From Hymenopus coronatus (taxonomy: Eukaryota > Arthropoda > Insecta > Mantodea > Hymenopodidae): a DNA stretch of 64,000 nt. The notes beneath the pieces are model-generated. The model was not told the origin of the DNA. It was given only the letters and a program-made list of their open reading frames with translations, and made no database searches. The stretch is from the NCBI GenBank assembly GCA_030762935.1, contig CM060884.1, forward strand, positions 69,875,696 to 69,939,695. The letters are read 5' to 3'. This document shows, in pieces, positions 54,930-64,000 of the stretch (the stretch's first letter is position 1; the number at the start of each line of letters is the position of its first letter). Both the position numbers and the translations under genes were made by a program.

Positions 54930-55725
54930 AATGATTTCTTCTCAGGATGTCAGCCAGGTAAGTGTTGGATTAATTTCCAAGCTTTCAATGATGTATTCTG
55001 TCTTCATCATTAGGGAACTGGAAACAAGTTCTGGCGATGGACTTAATACTTAGAGGGGAAGACTGAATGACCTCGCGTGCTGTCATTGGTCAGTGCTGGC
55101 CAATGGAGATTGAGGCGGATGGGGAAAGTGATTATGAATTATAGGTAGCCATGTTTTGCTTATAACAAGATTACTGTCTAAACCAGCATCAGAACAACTG
55201 GGCTCGATTAAAGACAACATTGGGCCTCTGCACTTCTGGTATTTCCAAAATCCCACGCAAATGTGGAAAAATTTACATCGGCCAGTCAGGGAGGACTGTG
55301 GAAGAGCGCATTAAAGAATACCAACGCTGCATCAGGTAGGCTACTTAGAAAAGTCTGTGGTATATACCTATGATACTGGCCATAAGATGATTTTTTATCC
55401 ACCAAAATAATAGAGAAATCTACCGGATAACATGACAAACTGATAAAAACAGACAATCTTTTAACAAAGACGCAGGTCGGCAAATAAACAAAACATGTCT
55501 ACCTATAATTCATAACCGCTTGCCCCATCCTTAACCCCCATTGGCCAGCACTGACAAATGACATCGCATAAGGTGGTCCTTCAGCCTTTTCCTCCAGGTA
55601 TAAATACCGCCCCCAGTGCAACTTCTCTCCAGTTCCCTGATGAGGCGACAGAGTACGTCATTAACTTGGAAATTAGTCCAACACTTACCTGGCTGACATC
55701 CTGAGAAATCATTAATAACCAATGC
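54930..55725 (+). mobile_element. Penelope-like element fragment with inverted flanks
   Basis: The centre encodes a GIY-YIG endonuclease piece: LGLCTSGISKIPRKCGKIYI, then GQSGRTVEERIKEYQRCIR and a stop (about 55211-55336), which fits the endonuclease of Penelope-like retroelements; the Tyr of GIY is Ser here. After a break, weaker C-terminal residues follow to about 55530. Flanks 54930-55158 and 55501-55713 are inverted copies of each other (CCAGGTAAGTGTTGGA, GGGAACTGGA, CATTGGTCAGTGCTGGCCAATG-like), as in the terminal repeats of these elements. The reverse transcriptase is absent. Confidence 0.7.
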
Positions 55726-55756
55726 CTGGAAAGTTTCAAGTCCTTGATTATTTTTA

Positions 55757-56570
55757 CATTTTTATTGCATTCCACTCAAAAATTACCGAGATTTCACCGG
55801 AAATATATGTTTTAGGGTCCCCTGTATAAAAAAAAAAAAAGCATTTTCAGGAAAAGGTCCGTGTGTGTGTGAACACGATAACTCAAAAACGAAGAGTCGG
55901 TAAAACACCAAACTTGGTATTTAAGTTTAGTACATTCCACGGATGCGACACGAAGATTTTGAGAAAAATCCTCCCACCCCAACTACCCTTTACATGCAAC
56001 TTTTTTTCGAAAATTTTGATTTTCTCAAAAATTGCCCAAACGATTTTGATTAACATATCTTATGTTAAAGATATTTACCTGACAAAGAAAATGTAGCTCT
56101 TGAATTTTCTGGGAATAGCCTTTGAAGACTATTTTATTCTGGATGAATTTTATGGAATATTGCATAACTGCTAAACCGTGAGAGATGGTCAAAAACTTGC
56201 CAGACAAAAAATGTAGAGCACATTAAAAAACACAATTCATGTTATTTGCATTTTATTCGTGGAGTTGGTCATTTTTTTAGATATTCCTTGTTTTTGGTTT
56301 CAGCTTTGAAAAACTTTTCTCATACAGGAATTTGTCAACTCCTATCAATACAAACAAAGGAACTTCAGTGACATAGCAACCAGTTTTTAACTATCACTTT
56401 AACCTATCGCACTACCTTATTTCACTTCTACTTACATGGAAGCAAGTAATAAGACTATTTCTGCTAATTTTTTCTCGATTAGCATGAAGTAAATGGAAGC
56501 ATAAGCTTTTTAAAAATAATTTATTGCAGAGATGTAGAAAAAGTTATGTGAATGGAACACAGATTTTTTT
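55757..56570 (-). mobile_element. element H copy
   Basis: Starts inside the block TTATTGCATTCCACTCAAAA (outer hairpin missing) and runs to GTTATGTGAATGGAACACAG. Contains ACCAAACTTGGTATTTAAG. Confidence 0.7.
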
Positions 56571-57144
56571 CCTGTTTAAACCAATGAGGCTGGAAGACTA
56601 GTGTAGGCATGGAAGGGACTTTCATGCAGCTATGAATTTTTTCCTGCCTGCAGAAAACATCAGTTGCTGACAATCAACCTACAAGTGAACTGTGCTGTCG
56701 TCAGATTTCAGTTTTTGTAAAATGACGGAACTAGCATCAAATTTTGCCAAAAGCTTGGCGATACCAAGTGAAAACCATTTACAAAATTCAATAGGTTTTG
56801 GAAATGCTGCCATGATTACCTACTAGATAAAGGAGTGGTGCAACCACTTCCAAGATGGGTGCATATGAGTGAACAGCGAACCACATTCAGATAGGCCCGT
56901 AACAAACTGAAATGAAATTGTCATTGAGCAAGTGTAACCAGATTTTATCACAGTCTGAGAACTTGCGAACAAGATAAGGATAAGTATTGGATTAGTACAT
57001 TCAATTCTGACCAAGGATTTGGGAATGTCTGCGAAATTCATACCAAAGATACTCGCAATGGAGCGTCTGGACGTCACTCAGGGCATGCTGGGCAATGCAG
57101 ACAGTGACGTTACTTGTGAATTCTGTGATGAGATATGGAGTTTT
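56571..57144. other. unassigned
   Basis: No recognised repeat or gene. Minus-strand open frame at 56823-57077 unrecognised. Confidence 0.4.
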
Positions 57145-57290
57145 ATTTATGGATGCTCTTGAACTGCTGTTGTTGTCAGCGTCCCATTCTATACTGGGTA
57201 TGAAAGATCGCTTAATTTTGCTCAGAGGTCGCTCTTATTAGACTTGAGATACTTTTACGTGTCGTAAATCTATAACCCGGTACCAGCGAC
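57145..57290 (-). mobile_element. SINE family 2 body fragment
   Basis: TTATTTATGGATGCTCTTGA, TTCTATACTGGGTATGAAAG, CTTAATTTTGCTCAGAGG and ACGTGTCGTAAATCTATAAC match the other copies. The tRNA-like head is missing. Confidence 0.7.
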
Positions 57291-57401
57291 TTTCCCTGTC
57301 ATATTGCTGAATCCTGCATCTAATTCGTGTAAGGGTTTCATAATAATAATTATTATTTTTATTGTCTTTTTGTTTCTGAGCTATGCTGCCCATAGACACA
57401 C

Positions 57402-57838
57402 ATTTTTACTTTCTCTAGCCCCATATGCACAATGTACATAGGGATAGAGAAGTATTGTATTCCACCCAAAATCTCGATACCGAGATTTCACCGGAAATAC
57501 ATGTTTTAGGACCCCCTGTATCCAAAAAAAAGTTTTTTCAGAAAAAGGTCCGTGTGTCTGTGAACACGATAACTCAAAAACTGTTTTTCTTTTGTTCTAC
57601 TCCCGGCCAAGAAAAGAAGCGATTTGTAATGACAATCGCATAACGACAGCTTTTAAAACATTTGACTATTCGTTTAGCCTAGTGTATTCCCTTATTTTCT
57701 TCCTACTTATATGGTACTAAATAATAAGAACATTGTGCTAATGAGTACCACGATTAGCAAGGTGCAGAAAGAAGAAGAATCTTATGTATGAAGTTTGAAG
57801 AACAGCTAGAGAAAGTCATGTGAGTGTAACACATCAGA
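57402..57838 (-). mobile_element. element H, internally deleted
   Basis: ACTTTCTCTAGCCCCATATG, CGATACCGAGATTTCACCGG and ACACGATAACTCAAAAACTG, then a jump to TCTACTCCCGGCCAAG and on to GTAACACATCAGA. The GGCCAAGAAAAGAAG variant is shared with 39752-40617, so the two are one subfamily. Confidence 0.7.
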
Positions 57839-60311
57839 TTTTTATAAAAATGTGTTTTGTTGATGATGATAATAATAATAATAATACTTATTTCATTTAC
57901 TAATAATGCTATGTTTTTATTTGTTAGCTTTGTGTGTTACATTTCCCCATTAATCCAAAATATTACATGATACAATGTATTAAGAGCACCGTAATTGCAG
58001 TGTGACGGTGACGGGGTTATCTTCATGTTCTGATGAAATCACCTTTAGCTAGCTTATGTAACACATAACCTCAAATAACCCACATCTGCAATTTTTAAGT
58101 TAGTCTAAAAGTATCTATCCTGGTCCCGTCATTTTTTCGCCATTTCCAGAGACCAAGAGGGGTTATTGGTTAATGCGCATAGTTTAAAATGTGTTAATTT
58201 TAAAGAATCACGACAATAATTTTATACGTGTAACAAGTATGTTTTTATTTCTTTGTTTAAATGATGTGACCAAGAGAACGATAATTAATACATGAAAATG
58301 TATTTTATTTTCTATGTTATGTTACGTCATCCACAACCAGGTGCATTCCTTTAGCATTGAATGGGAAAGAAAATAGAGCATACTACTGTCATCTAGCAGA
58401 TATTAATGGGTTGCATTCCCTTGGCACCGCCTGCTCATTTTTACAGCGCATTTCAATTTCTAAAGTTGGTATGAATTTGCGACGTTGCCCAGTAAACTGA
58501 CCCTTAATCGGCAACAATACCAAATATTCTATTTCTATGTAATAATAGCGCAAACCACTAGTTTATAATTATTTAAGGTGAACACAGCCATTAACTATGA
58601 TCAGCACTTAATAAGGAAACGTATAATGAACTTATACTATGTATATTTTCCTCGATAATGTTTCGAGCAGAGAACTTTTTCCCTAATTGTTAGAGCCTCC
58701 GTGGATTTTAGGAAGCAATTACTGATGTAAAATCTTAGGAATTATTTGTAAGAAGTGTCGATAGGTTTTTATATGATCATTATTAGTGGCATTATTTTCA
58801 TTCACTTACGGGGTTCGATATAAGCTTGGCTTCTATCAATTTATGAAAGGTATTCTAGGATAATGTAATAGCTATTTAAGTGGTGGAAGCAATTGGTGCC
58901 ACATTGTTCAGAAATTCTGTGGTAGGATAGGCATTGCCATGATTAATATTTTTCAAGAGTAATAGTTTAGGAATGTCAAATCTATCCGACACAAAAATAT
59001 ATTTTTTTCACATTCTAGTTATTGTTAATTATATTGCTGGATCAGATAACTTGCTTTAATGATAAAGTGGCCGAATTTTATGTCATGCCTAGGTGAAGGA
59101 TACCACTTTGAAATAACTTCAGTTGAGATTCAAATAAAATGTGACGATTTCTATTTCCATCATGGGCCTCATAAGTGATCACGGGTTTCTGTCGTGGTGT
59201 TGAACATGACGATATTGTATCAAATCTGATGATATATACCAGGCAAAAGAGTCTGCCTGGTACTAAATAAAATACCAAAATTAAAGTTTTATGTTAGAAA
59301 ATAATAAAGATAAAACATAAGGCACTTGTTGCCCTGGATGAATTCAAAATAGCTTTTATATATAACAAATTAAGTAAAACTTTATCTGAAAATATTGTGA
59401 CAGTAAATTTTAGTAATTGTAATTGTTATTGAAATTATACTTTTCTTGTGGCAATGTCGTATGTCTGAATTAGCATGAGATATAGATTTCCATTTGACAG
59501 CTGTATTTGGTGCGTTCACTGCCAGCTTTGCTAATATCCCGTGATTTAGTGGTTCCTGTGGTAAAATTGATTCTTTTTGTTTTGCTAAGCTCTGGGGTTC
59601 TCAGCAAAATGCTCAGGTCAGTTTTGTAAACCACATAACCCCCCCCCCCAGATTTTTTAATTGAGATGTCGTTTGGCCACTACTGCTACCAGACTTCATG
59701 CCACCGAATCCCAAAGGGGATTTCAGTATAGTGTGTTCCAGAATGGTATGGACAAGCCACATCTCGTTGAGACAGGTAGGTCATCAGCAGTCTACTTCTA
59801 CTATTTAGAAGCTCTTTAATTTTCTTCTCTTTTGTTGTAAATCATTTCTCTAGTGTTATGCACGTTAAAACTTCTTTATTTTTAAAAACTGGACATGCAT
59901 GTAACTGGATGCCCTCTGCCTCCTGGCTTCGTACCCCCTATCTAGGAGTGCTGCTTTTGCTGCAACAAGACTGGATGCTGCGGCTTAGGGAAAATTTTAG
60001 ACTGTTGCCGTTCCTGACCGGGATTCTGTGATGGTGGGGGTTAAGCCAAAGAACCACTGCCACAATATATTCCATCCTGATACTCAACAACATATGATAT
60101 ATGGAGATATTAAGTCATCACACTGATTGCTTTACTTGGTCCCTCCCCAACCTTTTCCACAGTTTCTCTTCAATGCAAAATATACATTTTGACTGGATAC
60201 AACACCAAAATCCTTGATTTGATAGGTTACACACTCCTATCTTGCCTTAGACTACTTCCATAAATCCAAACATCAAGGTTTTTGTTATTTCATGGAGCTA
60301 TCAATTTTTTT
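57839..60311. other. 2.5 kb without recognised genes or repeats
   Basis: An ATA microsatellite (57876-57893) and a C-run (59641-59650) only. Open frames are short and unrecognised. May be ordinary intergenic DNA. Confidence 0.5.
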
Positions 60312-60481
60312 TGACAATGTTTAACGCCCGCTTTAACTACTTATAGCACCGCAGGTGGTGACACTGATGATACATGAATGAAGATGGAGCACTGGTGGAA
60401 TGCGATGGTGGGGGAAACCGGAGAAACCCCACCCCAGGGCCGCTTTGTCCACCAAAAATCTCACATGCGGTTGCTTGGGGT
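60312..60481 (-). mobile_element. SINE family 1 copy, head lost
   Basis: Tail GTTTAACGCCCGCTTTAAC on the left, then GCACCGCAGGTGGTGACAC and CAAAAATCTCACATGCGG. Cut at TTGCTTGGGG just before the B box. Confidence 0.8.
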
Positions 60482-60929
60482 AGCTATCGATTTTATGCGC
60501 TAATAAAATAGTTATTTAACAGTCATGCACAGGATGTCATATCACATCCATATTGCTGAAGGGGTTAATCCAGTTTATCCATATTGATTTTTAAGTAATT
60601 GCTTTTTCACCAGCAAATAATATGATCCTTTGACAAATGTATATAGTTGTAATGTTGGCACAGGTGGTGTAGAGGTTATCATCAGTTACCTGCTTTAAGT
60701 TAACAATAAGTATCATTATCAAGGTCAGAACAACAAAACTAAAGTGCGTGAGATAATTTTTCATTAGTTTTGTCAACAATCCTGATAGCAAATGTAGACA
60801 TCTCAACTGCGAAGCCTTTAATTCCTTTCTTCTGTCTTTAGCAGTGATCCATATTTTAATGTATATAAAATAGACACCGGCCCAATGGAAAACCATATGG
60901 ACTATTCCTGGGAAGCATGGCAATCCAAG
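60482..60929. other. unassigned
   Basis: A minus-strand 110-codon frame (60591-60923) has no family I recognise. Confidence 0.35.
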
Positions 60930-61650
60930 TAGTCAGATCACTGCTGCATGGTTTATACCATCCAACCATGCCATCTGATTATGATAGAGAGGTGTTGTCA
61001 AGTCTTGTGCACTCCAAGTCCCTGACAACCTCATCAGGTTGTCAGATGAATGGGCTCAAAAATTGTGCCCTGATCATTATGTAGCTCTAACAGTTCTCCA
61101 AAATAGCAGAACAGTTCTTCCATGAGGCAGTTCACGATCATCTTGTTAGAAATGGCATACACCTTTGGCCACTTGATTAAACAATCCATTACCACCAATT
61201 GATACTTCTTGGCCCTGTCGGATACTGAGAATGGTCCAGATCAGTTGATGGCAATACATTTGAAAGGCAATCGCATGTTATACTGCTGCACGTGATTGAC
61301 TGTGGGTAGCAATTTGCTATGACACTGGCAGCACCATCTCTCTTCAGCTGTCCTTAGTCTGTAAATTATGGTTGACTTTACGTACACTCCATGCAAATGG
61401 TGCTTCAACATATTTTATTTGTATTGAAGGGAGTTTAATTCCTACTTTGTTTTTAAGTTTTGGATGAGGATATCAAAGGCACCAATAGTACCATTGTCAA
61501 GTTTGCCAATTTTACAGTTTATCCCAAGATGTCCTCCCATGGTCCCAGCATGCATTTCCTCCAGAACCTCTTCCACCATACTCTGAACGAGGATCAACTG
61601 CTCTCTTTAGATCTTCCTGTCAGGTGACTTGCAAATCCTTAACAGCATAC
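60930..61650 (-). pseudogene. Ty3/gypsy integrase relic
   Basis: Reverse strand: EEVLEEMHAGTMGGHLGIN (start of the zinc-binding region of gypsy integrases), then after a gap VNHVQQYNMRLPFKCIAIN and SGPFSVSDRAKKYQLVVMDC, LIKWPKVYAISNKM, LELHNDQGTIFEP. These carry the D of the first block (MDC) and the D of the second (NDQG). Further left, in another frame, comes TTPLYHNQMAWLDG, the region of the Glu block. Stops and frameshifts throughout. No LTR or reverse transcriptase seen nearby. Confidence 0.7.
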
Positions 61651-61982
61651 CTTATTTAGTCTTCAGTGTGTCTCATTGGGTCAGAAGAACTTTTACACAC
61701 TACTTCTTGCCAGTTTGGCTTAGTCCCTGACTCTACATCTAATAGGTGTGACCCCATGTCATTCTATACCAAACAGAATGTGTTACTAACAGGTAAAAAC
61801 TGTGAAATTAAGTGCACATAAAAATATTTTCAATAGGGAATATAACTGAACTTTCCATAAGCCAAAGAATAATGTCAGAAAGTATTGTGCACACAGTATA
61901 AAAATATGACAATAGAAAAAAAAACTGCTCAGAATAGATATAAATACAAAGTGAAAAAGCAACAACAGTTAAAATTATTATT
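61651..61982. other. unassigned
   Basis: 61651-61760 may be more of the gypsy pol relic, too decayed to assign. Confidence 0.35.
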
Positions 61983-62166
61983 TTTTTAATGGTGTTTAAC
62001 GTCTGCTTTTACTACATATGGACTGCAGGAATGACAGTGATGATCACAGAATGAAGATGAAGCAGTGGCGGAATGTGATGGCAGGGAAACTGGAGAGCCT
62101 GGAATCGAACCCAAGCTGCCTAGGTGAGAGGCGAGTTATCTAACTACTTAGCCTTGGTGTGGCCAT
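61983..62166 (-). mobile_element. SINE family 1 copy, diverged
   Basis: T-run and GGTGTTTAACGTCTGCTTTT, ATGAAGATGAAGCAGTGG, GGAATCGAACCCAAGC (reversed B box) and TAGCCTTGGTGTGGCC. About 60 bases of the middle are missing relative to 45237-45492. Confidence 0.75.
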
Positions 62167-64000
62167 TAAAATTATTGATAAGCAGGAAGAAATGTCCAAT
62201 TTTAAAAACTTCATTTATGATCTTTAAACTGTGTTATATGCCATTCAGAAGTAAGTAGCATTTACTATACTGACAGTTTGCTGCATACAATTTTACAGTT
62301 TTTGATCAAGAAACCAGATTGGTGATTGCTTCCAATGGCATGGAATTGATGAAAATTGAGATTCATCTGAAGTTGATACTACTAACAATATAAGATAGAA
62401 TTAAGCATTTCTTCCTTACTATATATGAAGTTCATCAGTAAACAGAACATACTTTATCCACAGAAAGTACACTTACAAAGACTACTGCAACAAGATTGAC
62501 AGCTTGAACCCATAACCACATCAATCCTCAATAGTTTCATCTGTCGATTTTTCAACCTACCTCTCAGTGTGAATACAACTACATCCTTTCTACAGCTCAA
62601 ATCTAATGTAGTGCATGACTAATTTCAGAAAGTAAGAATATAGCACCCTCTGCACACAAGAATCACTAAGACAATTTGTAAAATTCACTTATTATTCTAG
62701 CCTGAACTACAGATTCAGTAAAAATTTGAAGAAATACAATGTAACTTTAGTGCACAGAATTTCTTATTTTCTCAATTGAAAGATAAAACTCCACCAGAAC
62801 AAAAATCATATTTATAAACAAATTGAAAGCTGTAACCTTGGGTTTGTACAGAAAACAAAAAGAAATATTGAAATTAGAACACTTAAATTGCATCATTAGG
62901 AAATAAATAGACAAATCAAGGTTAGCAAACCCTTTCTGTACAGCAAAAATTCATTTCAAACATCCACATCATGAAAGGAAGAGCATTTAGTTATTTTGTA
63001 ACTCCATCCTTGCAATTTTATCACACGGATACCAATGCAATCATTAATTTGGTCTTATTTGTCACTAATCAGACTAAGGCTGAAGATGGATAAAATTGAT
63101 TTTGAAACATTTTCCCAGTTAAATTTTAAGTTCAGTCAAGTTAGTGTTAATTATTTCTTAAACATTCATCTTTTTGAAGCTTTTTAAGAAAAACAATTGT
63201 CAGAGTTAGAATGAATACAATATATTTCAACAGATCAGACGAGGTATACAATTTTTATCAAAGATATATAGTTTTACTGTATGTCCATCCCTTAAGACAT
63301 TCCCCAAAGTAGTTTAGAATAGTGATGATCTGGATAATACACACACACACAGATTCAGGTAAATGACCTTGAATATTTACAAAAGCATCCTATTGGTTAT
63401 TCAGTTTTGCAGACATACCTGCTCTGCACCACCAAACAATTGGTACAGCTGCACATCACAAAGCAAAAACTTCCTTTAGCATTGTTACAGTTTTGCCCGT
63501 ACAAGTACGTGCCGAATAACAAACTCATATGTATCACTAACAAATGTTCTGTGCTCATACAGTTTGAGTTTCTGTAGTGTCATTGGCGTAAAAATTTAAA
63601 TATAGATTTTATATAATAGTTATTTACCAATAAACCAAATAATAAGCAGATATTTCACTAATTTAATTTTATATCTTATTAGAACTTGACAAAGTACCAT
63701 ATGGTATAGGGTAAGAATGGGCAAAGCATGGGTCACTTGATGATGGAATACTGTACACAATGTAGCTACCCCTCTATCAGAACTGTGGCACAATGCAATT
63801 TTTAATTTTGAAAAACTCAAAATGCCTGCTCATAAAAATGCAAGGCACAAATTAAATGACAAAACAATATCAGAGTGACGTCAGAACAAAAGAAAAACCG
63901 ATAGGCTATGAAAGTTTGTTCTGCTCTTTTTACACAAAACTAGTGTGTTTATTACACACAACAATTCTTTCTGTAACACGAGATAGTGTGTTTGTGTATA
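62167..64000. other. 1.8 kb without recognised genes or repeats
   Basis: AT-rich; a short (CA)n at 63341-63351. No supported coding frame. Confidence 0.5.

Noticed and set aside
1..64000. CRISPR array, rRNA genes, viral integration
   Set aside because: No regularly spaced repeats, no rRNA sequence and no viral structural gene seen.

Overview
The window is AT-rich eukaryotic (animal) DNA, most likely from an arthropod and plausibly an insect with a large, repeat-dense genome. The evidence is one spliced TALE-homeobox gene of the TGIF type (achintya/vismay in flies), many mariner/IS630-type transposons, several tRNA-headed SINE families, a Penelope-like element and a Ty3/gypsy fragment. There are no bacterial-style operons, rRNA genes or CRISPR arrays.

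The only host gene I can support is TGIF on the + strand. It has three coding exons (35555-35832, 41578-41978, 48351-48651) and two introns of about 5.7 and 6.4 kb. The exons join in frame to 325 complete codons plus one split first codon, and end at a TAA. The first coding exon and the start codon are not identified and lie upstream. The homeodomain is cut between L-T-V-L-Q and V-C-N-W-F by an intron that uses a GC donor (GC-AG). A nearly repeat-free stretch after the stop (48652 to about 50160) is the likely 3' UTR.

Repeats fill most of the rest. (1) The commonest, here 'element H', is a noncoding repeat of about 0.8-1.0 kb seen as some 30 copies or fragments. One end begins TCTGATGTG; the other ends in a hairpin built on ACTTTCTCTAC. 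The layout resembles Helentron/DINE-type non-autonomous Helitrons, but that is an inference. Strand '+' for H means TCTGATGTG on the left. (2) At least six tRNA-headed SINE families, numbered here 1-6, plus one more SINE-like insert. (3) One structurally intact mariner (37857-39191, DD34D, open frame of 357 codons) inside the TGIF intron, and about a dozen decayed IS630-Tc1-mariner relics. (4) A group of 'double 3'-end' mariner derivatives, in which the 3' end of the element, including the coding end of its transposase, sits inverted at both termini. (5) hAT-like elements and MITEs, a Penelope GIY-YIG fragment and a gypsy integrase fragment.

Layout: 1-35 kb is transposon mosaic, with a small 73-codon open frame in a two-copy repeat ('repeat Q') at 3.6-4.4 kb. 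35.5-48.7 kb is TGIF with the intact mariner and relics in its introns. 48.7-50.9 kb is the probable 3' UTR. 51-64 kb is sparser and holds a SINE palindrome, a Penelope fragment, a gypsy integrase relic and long unassigned stretches. Borders of repeats are by eye and usually good to about 5-20 bases.
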